Of a stretch of DNA of 64,000 nucleotides, positions 26,039 through 35,435 are shown one piece after another (positions within the stretch are counted from its first letter, which is position 1; every line of letters begins with the position of its first letter). Position numbers and translations under genes: made by a program. The stretch lies in contig PBFW01000040.1 in the NCBI GenBank assembly GCA_002719955.1, positions 1 through 64,000 of the forward strand, in the 5' to 3' direction. Under the pieces are notes generated by a model, which saw only the letters and a list, made by a program, of their open reading frames with translations, was not told the origin of the DNA and ran no database searches. The stretch is from Deltaproteobacteria bacterium (GTDB lineage: Bacteria; Myxococcota_A; UBA9160; UBA4427).

Positions 26039-26223
26039 CTCGCCGCCACTCCGGAACTCCGCTCACACACCCGTCGCCAGGGCCCCGACGCGCCCGCGCC
26101 GCGACGGATCGGCGACCCTTCAGCAGAGCGCACCCCACGAAAGAACGGAACCCACCCGAGCAGGGCCACCGCTGCCGGCGGCCCCCTTCCAGGGGATTCG
26201 AAAATGTGCCGCGCGTGCAGGTG

Positions 26224-27486
26224 CTATTTCTGGTAGGCCTCGATCAACACGTCCGATGTTTCGGGCCGCATGATGCGCGGGTCCGGGCGTTCGCCCTCCT
26301 GCAACATCGAACGAACTTTCGTGCCCGAAATCGAGAAGGGCTTCTCGTCCTTGTGGCGTTCGGTCAGGTCGACGCGGCCGAGACTCTCGTAGAACGCCGC
26401 GAACCCGACCTTGCAGGCCCGGATGCTCAGTTCGCCGGGAAGCGCGTCAAAGATCTCATGCGCATCGAAATCGCCCCAGATCGCCTCGCCATTCTCGAAG
26501 GGGGCGTCGGCATGTTTGCGGCCGATCACAATGTCCGAGAAGCCGTAATTCTGGCGGTAGATGCCGTGCATGATCGCTTCCGAGGGGCCGCCGTAGAACA
26601 TCTTGATGTCGAGCCCGATCAGTTCGAAGATGTCCGAGATGTCGTAGCCGGCCGCATCCCAGATGGCCTGATCCTTGTCACCCTCACCGAGCAGCCTTTC
26701 GCCGTGCAGCCGGCGGTAGCAGAGCATGCGGGTGGCAGCGGGAACATCGTCGCCCTTCAACTCACCCATCAGCGGGTTCAATACCGCACCTGTAAAATGC
26801 CCCTCGGCCGTGAGCGTTTCGACACCGTAGACGAGCGCGTACTCGTGAGCGCGATGAAGCGGATTGCGTGTCTGGAAGGCCAATGCTCGCTCCCATTTTC
26901 GGTCGCGAATGAACGCGCGGGTCATTCGCGGCGAGAGCATGAACTCCCCGTATTCCTTGTTCGCCCGCTGGGGCAGCGCGCGAATCGTGCCGCCAACGAG
27001 CTTTGCGCGATCGTCGTTGTCGACGATGCGACCGCCGGGATGATCGATGCGCTCGGTGCCATAGACGCTCTTCAGGTATCTGGCCTTGTCCCAGTCGAAA
27101 ACTTCGCAGTCGTCGAGGATGGCAACGACATTGCCCTCTTCCGTCCTGATCGCACAGGCCCCACCGGCCCCGATCGCACCGGCCTCGGCGTCTGTGATCG
27201 GCAGTGAAATCGGGATTGTCCAGGCGTATCGCCCTCCCTCGGAGAGCACGACCTTTTCGTCGAGTGCGAGATCGAAGGCCTCCTTCTTCATGGGTCCGGT
27301 CAGCGGGGACAGCGCACCGTCCGCGATCCGGTGAACGGTCGAGAGATCTGCGGCGGTCACCCGGATCGAGGGCAGGTCTTCGGCCTCGGACAGGAACGCG
27401 GCCTGATCCTTGAGGGGGACGACGCGGTCGACCAGTTCGGTCAGGCCGCCATGAACGGGGACGAGGTCTTGAAGTGATTGGCTCAT
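26224..27486 (-). CDS. sat: Sulfate adenylyltransferase (ATP sulfurylase)
   Basis: A 420-residue single-chain ATP sulfurylase forming APS from sulfate and ATP (or the reverse). Motifs: [26 protein letters not shown] (the QxRNP/HxxH nucleotide loop), [12 protein letters not shown] and [17 protein letters not shown] 27486. Downstream JAMM-peptidase and Rrf2-regulator genes on the same strand (separated by a 217-bp gap and a lipoprotein gene) hint at sulfur or cysteine metabolism. APS kinase and APS reductase genes are not in the window, so assimilation versus sulfite oxidation cannot be decided. Confidence 0.95.
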   Translation of the reverse strand: MSQSLQDLVPVHGGLTELVDRVVPLKDQAAFLSEAEDLPSIRVTAADLSTVHRIADGALSPLTGPMKKEAFDLALDEKVVLSEGGRYAWTIPISLPITDAEAGAIGAGGACAIRTEEGNVVAILDDCEVFDWDKARYLKSVYGTERIDHPGGRIVDNDDRAKLVGGTIRALPQRANKEYGEFMLSPRMTRAFIRDRKWERALAFQTRNPLHRAHEYALVYGVETLTAEGHFTGAVLNPLMGELKGDDVPAATRMLCYRRLHGERLLGEGDKDQAIWDAAGYDISDIFELIGLDIKMFYGGPSEAIMHGIYRQNYGFSDIVIGRKHADAPFENGEAIWGDFDAHEIFDALPGELSIRACKVGFAAFYESLGRVDLTERHKDEKPFSISGTKVRSMLQEGERPDPRIMRPETSDVLIEAYQK

Positions 27487-27703
27487 CGGAAGGAGTTCCT
27501 CTTTATAGGTTGTCGTTCTTCGCTGTCGACGAAATCACCGCCCCTGCATGCAAGTGCGGTGCGTCGTTTCGATGTCGATGATCCGCCCCGTCCGCGACCC
27601 GGATCCTGGGATCGGGGGTTCGAGATTCGGAGCGAAAGGCTCTATTCATTTTTCGTTCGTTCGTGACTCGGATCATCCGGTCGTCCGCACCGCTTGACCC
27701 GAG

Positions 27704-28789
27704 CTACCAGACCGGGAATTCGCACCAGCCCGACGAGACCAGGACGCGATCGTCCTTGCCATCGTAGCGACGCACCACCAAGCGCCGGCGACCATTCGAG
27801 CTTTGCACGAAGGCGACGAAACGCCCGTCCGGTGAGACGGTCGGCATGCGCTCTTCTTTGCCCCCGGGGCCAATCGGCACCCTGGAGGTGCCATCGGTCC
27901 GCACGCGCCGAAGTCGATAGCCCGCCGCGGACGGAGATGCAAATACGATCCACTGACCGTCGGGGGTGAGCGCGGGCTCCCGCCCCTTGATGAGCTGCCT
28001 TTCCCGGCTGCCCAGGGCGAGCGAGCGAATCGCAATCACGGACTCGAATACGGTGGCTCCATTTCGCCTTGGCCGCAGGTTGACCTGCTCGAAGACGACA
28101 CGGTCCCCAGCAGGCGTTACGCGCAGCGTTCCGGGCGGCACCCGATCCGCCAGCAAGCGACCGACCCGGCCCCCGGAAGCGACCCGGTGGAGCGTATTCG
28201 CCGAGCGTCCGACGCTCCCCAGCCGCTCGATCTGGTGGACCAGGATGCGACCCTCGGCGTCATAATCGCCTCTCGAATGCTCGAGGGGACCGACCGTAAC
28301 CGGACTGAGATCCCTCCGCTCGAGGTGATACTCGTAGAGCTGCTCCTTGCCGCCGCGATGCGCCGAAGCGATCAGTAAGCGTTTTCGGTCCGGCGACCAG
28401 GACAGCGGAATCGAATCGAGGGGCGCGGCCTCGATCCGCTCCAGTTCACCCGTGCGCGGCCAGACGAGCATCAATCGCCCCGGATATTTTGCGAACTCCG
28501 CGCGCAGGACGAGCATCTCGTCAGCACGCAGATAGGCCCGAATCTGATGTTCCTCCAGGCGCTCGGGATCCACCTTGTCCGGGGGCTGCGGCGGAACCTC
28601 GGCGGCCTTGGCGAAGATCTCACCCCGTTTCTTGCCGGCCTTGTCGGGCCAATGCACGAAGGCGATCGGGGTCGCCGGAAGATCCTCCGGACTGAGCCGG
28701 ACCGTACCGCACGCCGCCGATCCCAGAAAAAGGGCCAACCCGACGACCACAAGAGGTCGGCGCAGCCAAGAAGAATGCGCTGCGCTCAC
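27704..28789 (-). CDS. TolB-like beta-propeller lipoprotein
   Basis: 361 residues. An N-terminal hydrophobic signal (VVVGLALFLGSAAC) ends in a cysteine at residue 27, consistent with a lipoprotein, though the lipobox is imperfect. The rest shows repeated blades of the WD40/TolB type (SWSPDRKRLLIASAHRGG; ALTPDGQWIVFAS; TVSPDGRFVAFVQSSNGRR). GTG 28789 overlaps the JAMM gene stop by 4 nt, so the two are cotranscribed. Function unknown; such propellers usually scaffold envelope complexes. Confidence 0.78.
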   Translation of the reverse strand: MSAAHSSWLRRPLVVVGLALFLGSAACGTVRLSPEDLPATPIAFVHWPDKAGKKRGEIFAKAAEVPPQPPDKVDPERLEEHQIRAYLRADEMLVLRAEFAKYPGRLMLVWPRTGELERIEAAPLDSIPLSWSPDRKRLLIASAHRGGKEQLYEYHLERRDLSPVTVGPLEHSRGDYDAEGRILVHQIERLGSVGRSANTLHRVASGGRVGRLLADRVPPGTLRVTPAGDRVVFEQVNLRPRRNGATVFESVIAIRSLALGSRERQLIKGREPALTPDGQWIVFASPSAAGYRLRRVRTDGTSRVPIGPGGKEERMPTVSPDGRFVAFVQSSNGRRRLVVRRYDGKDDRVLVSSGWCEFPVW

Positions 28790-29289
28790 GGGGCCGCCTC
28801 CACCCGTCGGCCCCGGAATTCACCCGCTTGGACCTCGACCGGCTCGAAAAAGCCGACTTCGCGCACCCGATCGACCAAGAGGGACACCACGATCTGGTCC
28901 GCCCGGGGAAAGGGGAAGAGCGGGTGGGACGCGAAGGCCAGATCGTCTTGGGAGAGATAACAGCCCTGACCAAAATGCGAGTGGTAGATCGCGGACACCT
29001 TTTCTTTGTGCGTTTCGGCCTGCTCAATCGCATGCAGATACTCGGCTTCGGACATGTAGTAGGCGTGCCGCGCATCACGCGGGAAGGCCTCTGAATCTGC
29101 AACGTGCATTTTCGTCATGACATTGGTCACCCGCACGACGCGCAGCATGGGCTCCTGCTCGTTTCCGATCACGAGCCCACAACACTCCTCGGGTGCGACA
29201 TCGAGGGCGTGCTGGCAGATTTCGTGGAGGACATCGCTCGGAATGAATCGGCTCTCGAGCTCGGGATCCAGGTCGACACGTTCGGGCAC
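28786..29289 (-). CDS. JAMM/MPN-domain metallopeptidase (Mec-like)
   Basis: A 167-residue single-domain JAMM protein. The upstream glutamate is in PEECCGLVIG and the zinc motif is YHSHFGQGCYLSQDD (HxHx7SxxD), so it should be an active isopeptidase/peptidase. Bacterial stand-alone JAMM proteins such as Mec/QbsD process the C-terminus of ThiS/MoaD-like sulfur-carrier proteins for cysteine or thioacid formation. The nearby sat and Rrf2 genes support a sulfur role, but no carrier protein or cysteine synthase is adjacent. GTG 29289. Coupled to the TolB-like gene by a 4-nt overlap. Confidence 0.88.
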   Translation of the reverse strand: MPERVDLDPELESRFIPSDVLHEICQHALDVAPEECCGLVIGNEQEPMLRVVRVTNVMTKMHVADSEAFPRDARHAYYMSEAEYLHAIEQAETHKEKVSAIYHSHFGQGCYLSQDDLAFASHPLFPFPRADQIVVSLLVDRVREVGFFEPVEVQAGEFRGRRVEAAP

Positions 29290-29399
29290 GATCTCCGTCC
29301 CAGCCCATCCGTCTTTGGGCCATAGTCAGCTTTGGGGGGTTCGACCGGCAAGGAGTCTAATCGAGCCGCCCGATCGGCGCGAACGCGCCGCGCCGCACC

Positions 29400-29849
29400 C
29401 TAGATCTGGTAGTCGAGGCCATCGGGCAGATCCCGCTGGACGGATTGACGCACAGCTTCCCGGCAGATGTCCGAAACGGCGATCTCGCCCAACAGGCCCG
29501 CCATCCGATCCGACAGATCGCCCCACAGAAAATCTGGACGATGAACGGAGTCGCGCCAGGATTCGGTATCCGTATCGTCGCGTGAAGAGAGTGGGCCTTC
29601 GATCGCCTCGATGACCTCCCGCAGGTTCATCTCCGCGGGCGGTCGGTTCAACACATATCCCCCGCCCGGCCCACGCTTGCCGACCACCAGGCCCGCCTTG
29701 CGCAGATCCTGGAAGATCTGTTCGAGGAACCGGAAGGGAATGCCCTGGCGTTCACCGATCGCCTGCACGCGTACGGGTTCTCCCGCGCCGTTATAGGCCA
29801 GGTCGAAGATCCCACAGAGGGCATAGCGAGCGCGGCGTGAAAGACGCAT
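29400..29849 (-). CDS. Rrf2-family transcriptional regulator
   Basis: 149 residues with the family start MRLSRRARYALCGIFDLAYN, a winged helix (IGERQGIPFRFLEQIFQDLR) and wing KRGPGGGYVLNRP. ATG 29849 gives the canonical N-terminus; an ATG 15 nt upstream is possible. Iron-sulfur members carry three cysteines after the wing; here only one (SDICREAV) follows, so a classic [2Fe-2S] cluster is unlikely. A CymR-type regulator of sulfur metabolism fits the neighbours. Divergent from, and slightly overlapping the upstream start region of, the ABC-F gene. Confidence 0.88.
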   Translation of the reverse strand: MRLSRRARYALCGIFDLAYNGAGEPVRVQAIGERQGIPFRFLEQIFQDLRKAGLVVGKRGPGGGYVLNRPPAEMNLREVIEAIEGPLSSRDDTDTESWRDSVHRPDFLWGDLSDRMAGLLGEIAVSDICREAVRQSVQRDLPDGLDYQI

Positions 29850-29862
29850 AGAGCGTGCAAGC

Positions 29863-31992
29863 ATGCACGACGCCCATGCCCCTCGCCAACGGCTGCCCGA
29901 ATCTCCTGCCCCGACCGACTTGCCCCGACCGCCTCACGCCGGCATCCTCTGCCGCGTTTCGGGGCTCCGGCCTCTTTCTCTGGAGGATCGCGCTCTGCTG
30001 CTGCGACTCGATGAGCTCGAGAAGCGAATCGGCGACCGGGTGCTCTTCCAGGGCGCTTCCGCAGTCGTCCGCGCGGGGGACCGGATCGGCATCGTGGGCC
30101 CGAACGGCGCCGGGAAGACCACGATGCTCAGGGCGCTGATCGGCGACGAGAGCCATGACGGCGGACGGATCCACCACGCTCGCGGAATTCGGCTCGGCCT
30201 GCTCCGTCAGGAGATCGACCCAGGCGCATCCCGCAGCGTCCGCGAAGAGGCGCAGACCGCCCTCGCCGAACTCGACCGACTCGAGAATGATCTTCGACAC
30301 CTTGAGAAGGAAATGAGCGAAAAGGGGTCGGCGGGCGAGTCATTGCCCGCGGCCCTGACCGAACGCTACGACGAAATCAGCCATCGCTTCGCCCAGGGCG
30401 GAGGTTTTGAACGTCACGCTCGTGTCGCCGAAATCCTGGCCGGCCTGGGCTTCGACGATGCGCGCGCGGACCGCTCCCTGTCGACCTTCAGCGGCGGCTG
30501 GCTCATGCGCGTCGAGCTGGCCAAGCTACTGCTCGGCCAACCCGATATCCTGCTTCTCGACGAGCCCACGAACCATCTCGACCTGCCTTCGATCCAGTTC
30601 TTCGAAGCGACCTTGGAACGCTTTCCGGGGGCGGTCCTTGTCGTATCTCACGATCGAACCTTCTTGCGACGTCAGACCAATCGCATCATCGAACTCGATG
30701 GCCGGGGGGGCTTCGGGCTCTACGAGGGCGGTTATGACCGCTACCTGCAGCAGCGGGAACAACACCGCGAAGAGCTGATCGCCCGCAAAGCGAATCAGGA
30801 CCGCGTGATCGCAGAAAAGGAGCGCTTCATCGAACGCTTCCGCGCCAAGGCCACCAAGGCGCGCCAGGCCCAGAGCCGGATCAAGGCCCTCGAAAAGATC
30901 GAGCGCGTCGAGGTCGAGCCCGATCGACGACGAGCGATTCGCCTGCACATCCCCACCCCCCAGCGCTCCGGTGATCGCGTGCTCACGCTGCGGGACCTGC
31001 ACAAGAAATACGCGGACGACCCGGTCTACGAAGGCATTGACTTCCATGTGCAACGGGGCGAGAAGATCGCATTGGCCGGGCCGAACGGCGCCGGAAAATC
31101 CACGCTGCTGCGGATCGCAGCCGGGGCGATCGACTTCGACTCCGGAGAACGCACGCTCGGCCACAACGTCGAGATCGCCTTCTTCGCACAACACCAGCTC
31201 GAGTCCCTCGACCCGCGCCTGAGCGTCCTCGAGGAGGTCGCCCGGGATGCCCGAACGGACGAGCTCCCCCGTCTGCGGGGCCTGCTCGGCGCCCTCCTCT
31301 TCACCGGCGACGATGTCGAAAAGAAGATCTCGATCCTCTCGGGCGGCGAGAAGGCGCGGGTTGCACTGGCGAAGCTCTTGCTGCGCCCCGCCAATCTGCT
31401 CATCCTCGATGAGCCGACGAACCACCTCGATATCGAAGCCTGCGAGGTCCTGGAGGAGGCCTTCAGCGAGTTCGAGGGGACACTGATCTTCGTGTCCCAC
31501 GATCGATCCTTCATCAATGCGCTCGCCACCCGGGTCGTCGAGGTCGACGAGGGCCAGCTCGAAGAACATCTCGGCAATTATGATGCGTACCTGGAACGCA
31601 AGGCTCGGAAGAACGAGCATGGCGCGTCGAGCGACGCCGCGTCCGCAAAGACGCGACTGGCCGCGCCTGCGGGCTCGGCGAGGCGCGAGGTCCCGGGCGG
31701 CGCGCCCAAACACGACAAGCAGGCTCGCCTCCGCGAACGTGAGCGGCGAAAAAGCCATGACCGCATCACCCGCAAGATCGAGAAGCTCGAGGAGAGGATC
31801 GCCGAGGAGGAAGAGCGCAAACAGGCGATCACCGACCAGCTCGCGGATCCCGCAGTGTACCCGGATCACGAGCGAATCCAGGCGATCCAGGTGCAGGAAC
31901 GCGAGGTCGGGGAGACGATCGATTCGCTCTACAGCGAATGGGAAGCGCTCTCCGAGGCGCTGGGCGAACTCGCTGAAGCGGAGGAGCGCTGA
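29863..31992 (+). CDS. ABC-F family ATPase (Uup/YheS-like)
   Basis: Up to 709 residues with two ABC domains: Walker A GPNGAGKTTMLRAL and GPNGAGKSTLLRIA, signatures FSGGWLMRVELAKLL and LSGGEKARVALAKLL, Walker B ILLLDEPTNHLDLP and LILDEPTNHLDIE. No transmembrane segments, a charged linker between the domains, and a C-terminal coiled coil (about 620-705), as in Uup-type ABC-F proteins acting on ribosomes or branched DNA. The start is uncertain: ATG 29863 is the only in-frame ATG before the first domain, but the first ~45 residues are not conserved-looking and a TTG at 29920 is possible. Confidence 0.88.
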   Translation: MHDAHAPRQRLPESPAPTDLPRPPHAGILCRVSGLRPLSLEDRALLLRLDELEKRIGDRVLFQGASAVVRAGDRIGIVGPNGAGKTTMLRALIGDESHDGGRIHHARGIRLGLLRQEIDPGASRSVREEAQTALAELDRLENDLRHLEKEMSEKGSAGESLPAALTERYDEISHRFAQGGGFERHARVAEILAGLGFDDARADRSLSTFSGGWLMRVELAKLLLGQPDILLLDEPTNHLDLPSIQFFEATLERFPGAVLVVSHDRTFLRRQTNRIIELDGRGGFGLYEGGYDRYLQQREQHREELIARKANQDRVIAEKERFIERFRAKATKARQAQSRIKALEKIERVEVEPDRRRAIRLHIPTPQRSGDRVLTLRDLHKKYADDPVYEGIDFHVQRGEKIALAGPNGAGKSTLLRIAAGAIDFDSGERTLGHNVEIAFFAQHQLESLDPRLSVLEEVARDARTDELPRLRGLLGALLFTGDDVEKKISILSGGEKARVALAKLLLRPANLLILDEPTNHLDIEACEVLEEAFSEFEGTLIFVSHDRSFINALATRVVEVDEGQLEEHLGNYDAYLERKARKNEHGASSDAASAKTRLAAPAGSARREVPGGAPKHDKQARLRERERRKSHDRITRKIEKLEERIAEEEERKQAITDQLADPAVYPDHERIQAIQVQEREVGETIDSLYSEWEALSEALGELAEAEER

Positions 31993-32009
31993 TCGCGCGA
32001 GCAATCAGC
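31988..32009. terminator. Inverted repeat between convergent ABC-F and RNase R genes
   Basis: GCTGAT at 31988-31993 and ATCAGC at 32004-32009 form a 6-bp stem with a 10-nt loop. The arms contain the stop codons of both genes, which are 12 nt apart. Possible bidirectional terminator; no T-run on either side. Confidence 0.35.
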
Positions 32010-34278
32010 GGGCGCGCCGCGCCGCTATCCGATTTCGCGAACGCACGTTCCGGCGCATCTCCGAGGAGCGCTCCCCTCGATCGAGCCGAAACGCCAAACG
32101 CCCCCGATCGGCGTCGACCGAGAGCAGGCAGACATCCAGCACGTCGCCAATCGCGATCCGCGCGCCCGAGCGCTCCGCCACCAGCGCCTGCGCATTTTCA
32201 TCGACCGCCCAGCGCCCCTTGAGTTCGCGCATAGGCACCAGCCCACTCACGCTCGGCGACTCCAAGCGCACGAAGAGCCCGTATTCCGTCGCCCCCGTGA
32301 CCTCCGCCCGAAAGGGCTCACCCATTCGCCCCGCCATCAGCGCACAACAAGCGAGCGCCTCCGCGTCTCGCTCCGCCTCCATCGCCACGCGCTCGCGGCC
32401 CGAGAGCCAGAGTCCGAGCCGCGCGAGTCGCTCGCCCTCCTGATTCGCGGGTTCGGGACTCGCGGGTTCCCCGCGAATCAGCCGCAGCAGGGCGCGATGG
32501 ACCTCGAGGTCCGCATAACGACGAATGGGCGAAGTAAAATGGAGGTAGTGCTCGAAGTGCAGCGCGTAATGCCCCGCCGATTCCGCTTCGTAGCGGGCCT
32601 GGCTCATCGACCGCAGCACGGCGATATGAACTCGCTCCTGTGTGGGCTGGCCCCGAACGGCCTCGAGTGCCGCAGCGAGTACGCCGGCATCATCGAGATC
32701 ACCACTGGCCTCGACCCCGAGTCCCTCGAAGAGACGCACGAGATCCGCGCGCTTATTAGGCGGTGGCGGCGCGTGAACACGGTGAAGGGTCCGACGTCCA
32801 GCCCGATCGAGGGCACGGGCGACGGCCCGATTTGCGGCCAACATGGCTTCCTCGATCAGGATATGGGCACGATTCCGGGAACGAATCCGCGCGTCGACCC
32901 GACGGCCTTCGGAATCGGTCACGATCTCGACCTCGGGCAGATCGAGGGTCAGCGCCCCCTGCTCAGCTCGCACCCGCCCAAAGTCGCGTGCGATCCGGTC
33001 GAGGCAACGCAGCGATCCCCCCCACTCCGACGCCCCCTCGCCCTCCTCCTCCGATCGGGCGAGCCACTCCGCTGCCTCTTCATAGGCGAGCCGCGCGCGG
33101 CTGCGAATCACGGCTTCGTGAAAAAGCGAATCGATGACTCCTCCATCGGCACCGATCCGCAATTCGACGACTAGGGCCAACCGATCGACCTCGGGCCGAA
33201 GCGAGCACAGATCGCTCGATAGGCGCTCGGGCAACATCGGGATCGATCGATCGGGAAAATAGAAACTGTTGCCCCGACGGCGGGCTTCCGAATCGATGAA
33301 GCCGCCGACTGGCGCAAAATGGCTCACGTCCGCGATCGCGACCCAGAGCCGTCGCGTCCAGGTCGGAGGCTGCGGGGACCGCGAGCGCGGCCGATCTCCT
33401 TCGATCCGAAGCACCGGATCGGCAGGCCTTTCCTCGGCGTAAAGGGCATCGTCATGATCGCGCGCCGACGAGGGATCGATCGTGATAAAGGGCAGGTGCC
33501 GCAGGTCGGCCCGACCGCGTAGCCCCTCGTCGGTCCATTCTTCATCGATCGAGTCGGCCTCGAGCCTCGCCCGCCGCGAGAAGCGCTGGGGCAGACGATG
33601 TTTCCAGGCGACCGCTCTATGATCCGAGTCGGGATCACCCGCCGGTCCGAGCACTTCGACCACGCGGACGGAGAGGCCCGAGCGTCGGCTCCCGGCCGCA
33701 GCGCGATCCGCGTGCCGATCGCGGCTGCGGTTTCGACCCCGTTTCCCCGAGTCGAGGGGAACGACGAGGACCCGATCCCCGTCCACCGCACCTTTCGCGT
33801 CCCGCTCGGAGAGCCGAAGCTCGGGGGCCGCCAGACCACCGAAGGGCGTCAATTCAAAGGGGCCAACATCGCCACGCGGCCGCCGGACCCGGCAGACCCA
33901 ATCGATGCGCGCCGCCTCGATCACCCGCACGAGCTGTCCGCGACGGGCCTCCTCGGGCGGAATCGATTGGAAGCCAATCTGCGCTCCGGCTTCAACGGGT
34001 TCACCGAGACACTCGACGACCCAGCGAACGCCCTCGCGATCCTCGACCTCGAGCCACTGCCCGGCAACGCCCGGGGGCCCGGCGTCGCGCACGATCGCCT
34101 CGCGACCGCCCTTCGAACCCACAGTTCGCCTCTTCGGGGCTCCTGTCGGAGCGAATCGCGGTTTTCCGCGCGAACCCTTCCGCCCTCGTCGCCCAGAATT
34201 CCCACGCCCGGCGCCCACCCCAATCCGGCGTCCCGGTCCTTTCTTTCCACCCCCACCGGAGCCGCCCCGATTCGCCAA
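32005..34278 (-). CDS. rnr: RNase R / RNase II family 3'-5' exoribonuclease
   Basis: 757 residues. A Gly/Arg-rich basic N-terminus (about 1-60) precedes OB-type cold-shock regions and the RNB catalytic domain: TIDPSSARDHDDALYAEE (metal-binding aspartates), RLWVAIADVSHFAPVGG, GNSFYFPDRSIPMLPERLS, ALHFEHYLHFTSPIRRYADL. The C-terminal S1 domain (EVTGATEYGLFVRLESPSVS) is followed by an arginine-rich end. It degrades structured RNA processively. TTG 34278 starts the frame, preceded by AAAGGGG. Converges on the ABC-F gene. Confidence 0.93.
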   Translation of the reverse strand: MANRGGSGGGGKKGPGRRIGVGAGRGNSGRRGRKGSRGKPRFAPTGAPKRRTVGSKGGREAIVRDAGPPGVAGQWLEVEDREGVRWVVECLGEPVEAGAQIGFQSIPPEEARRGQLVRVIEAARIDWVCRVRRPRGDVGPFELTPFGGLAAPELRLSERDAKGAVDGDRVLVVPLDSGKRGRNRSRDRHADRAAAGSRRSGLSVRVVEVLGPAGDPDSDHRAVAWKHRLPQRFSRRARLEADSIDEEWTDEGLRGRADLRHLPFITIDPSSARDHDDALYAEERPADPVLRIEGDRPRSRSPQPPTWTRRLWVAIADVSHFAPVGGFIDSEARRRGNSFYFPDRSIPMLPERLSSDLCSLRPEVDRLALVVELRIGADGGVIDSLFHEAVIRSRARLAYEEAAEWLARSEEEGEGASEWGGSLRCLDRIARDFGRVRAEQGALTLDLPEVEIVTDSEGRRVDARIRSRNRAHILIEEAMLAANRAVARALDRAGRRTLHRVHAPPPPNKRADLVRLFEGLGVEASGDLDDAGVLAAALEAVRGQPTQERVHIAVLRSMSQARYEAESAGHYALHFEHYLHFTSPIRRYADLEVHRALLRLIRGEPASPEPANQEGERLARLGLWLSGRERVAMEAERDAEALACCALMAGRMGEPFRAEVTGATEYGLFVRLESPSVSGLVPMRELKGRWAVDENAQALVAERSGARIAIGDVLDVCLLSVDADRGRLAFRLDRGERSSEMRRNVRSRNRIAARRAR

Positions 34279-34301
34279 ACACCACCCCTTTCATTCTCGG
34301 T

Positions 34302-34330
34302 TTGACTGAAACACGGTCCCACCGTACCCT
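34302..34330 (+). promoter_or_regulatory. Promoter of tRNA-Leu(CAG)
   Basis: TTGACT at 34302-34307, a 17-nt spacer and TACCCT at 34325-34330, with the tRNA starting 10 nt further on. Spacing and position fit a sigma-70 tRNA promoter. Confidence 0.5.
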
Positions 34331-34340
34331 GCGGCGCGCT

Positions 34341-34427
34341 GCCCGGGTGGCGGAATTGGTAGACGCGCTGGACTCAGAATCCAGTGTTCGTAAGGACGTG
34401 CTGGTTCGACTCCAGTTCCGGGCACCA
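34341..34427 (+). tRNA. tRNA-Leu (anticodon CAG)
   Basis: 87 nt including an encoded CCA. Acceptor stem GCCCGGG pairs with TCCGGGC (one G-U). The D arm holds GGCGGAATTGGTAGACGC, the anticodon stem-loop is CTGGA-CTCAGAA-TCCAG with anticodon CAG, there is a long class II variable arm, and the T arm is CTGGTTCGACTCCAG. All features of a functional leucine tRNA. Confidence 0.96.
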
Positions 34428-34610
34428 CTTTTTTTCGATGGGATGGAGAGGCTTCTCCGTCGAATTCGATACAGACTAGCTGTTCAGCCGCGTGGTCCCG
34501 GTTTCAGCGTCCGATCGGGCCGCGGCGGTTTTTTACCGCGACCCGATCTCGCTATTTTCTTTGGGGGGCCGCAGGCCCGGGTTGGCTGTTGCACAAGCTA
34601 TAGTCGCGCC

Positions 34611-35435
34611 ATGCGTGACGAATCGATTCTCTTCGAGGTAGACGATGTCGGCGTGGCAACGATCACGCTAAATCGGCCGGACAAGCTGAACGCCTGTTCG
34701 GGAGATCTGCTCGAGGGGCTCGCAGCCGCCTATACGCGCTGCGACGAGGACGACGAGATTCGCGCGGTCGTCGTGACCGGTGCGGGGCGAGCCTTCTGCG
34801 CGGGCGCCGACATGACGGATGCGGCGAAGACTTTCGAACTCTCGGAAGGCAGCGCATTCGATGATTTCAGCGCGGCGGGCTGCGCGGTCCCGGCGTTCAA
34901 GATTCGAAAGCTCGTCGTTGCCGCCGTGAACGGACACGCGATCGGGTTGGGGATGACCCTCGCGATGCAATGCGACATTCGCATCTTCGCGCTCGAGGGG
35001 AAATACGGAATCGTCCAGGTTCGCCGTGGGGTGATGGGCGACGCCTATTCACATTGGACGATGGTTCGCCTCGTCGGGCTGTCGAAGGCCGCCGAGATCA
35101 TGCTGACCGGACGCATATTCACCGGCGGCGAGATCGAACAACTGAACGTGGCGAGTCGGGTCCTTCCCTCGGATGAGGTCCTGCCCGCCGCACTCGCGAT
35201 CGCCCGGGACACCGCGATCCACGCGGCCCCACTCTCGATCGCCGTCTCGAAAAAGTTGCTCTGGGAATCCGCTGCGCTCACACCCGAACAGGTCGAAGCC
35301 AAGGAGACAGAACTGCACAAACACATCATGTCGCGCCCGGACGCAATCGAGGGCCCGGTCGCCCACGTCGAACGCCGCCAACCCAATTGGAGTCTACGCG
35401 TCGGTCGGGATTGGCCGAAGTGGCCCGAAGATTGA
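34611..35435 (+). CDS. Enoyl-CoA hydratase/isomerase family protein (crotonase)
   Basis: A 274-residue crotonase-fold protein with ATITLNRPDKLNACSGDLLE, GAGRAFCAGADMTDA (oxyanion hole) and AAVNGHAIGLGMTLAMQCDI. At the position of the first catalytic glutamate (usually PExxLG) this protein reads KYGIVQVRRGVMG, with Gln instead of Glu, while a Glu in KAAEIMLTGR is retained. It may therefore be an isomerase, hydrolase or other crotonase rather than a true hydratase. ATG 34611 starts the conserved region; the frame upstream runs through the tRNA and is not coding. Stands alone between the tRNA and lon. Confidence 0.85.
   Translation: MRDESILFEVDDVGVATITLNRPDKLNACSGDLLEGLAAAYTRCDEDDEIRAVVVTGAGRAFCAGADMTDAAKTFELSEGSAFDDFSAAGCAVPAFKIRKLVVAAVNGHAIGLGMTLAMQCDIRIFALEGKYGIVQVRRGVMGDAYSHWTMVRLVGLSKAAEIMLTGRIFTGGEIEQLNVASRVLPSDEVLPAALAIARDTAIHAAPLSIAVSKKLLWESAALTPEQVEAKETELHKHIMSRPDAIEGPVAHVERRQPNWSLRVGRDWPKWPED

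Noticed and set aside
26206..27207. Plus-strand frame opposite ATP sulfurylase
   Set aside because: No homology or ribosome binding site; the sulfurylase is unambiguous.
30526..32004. Minus-strand 492-codon frame opposite the ABC-F gene
   Set aside because: Antisense shadow of two well-formed ABC domains.
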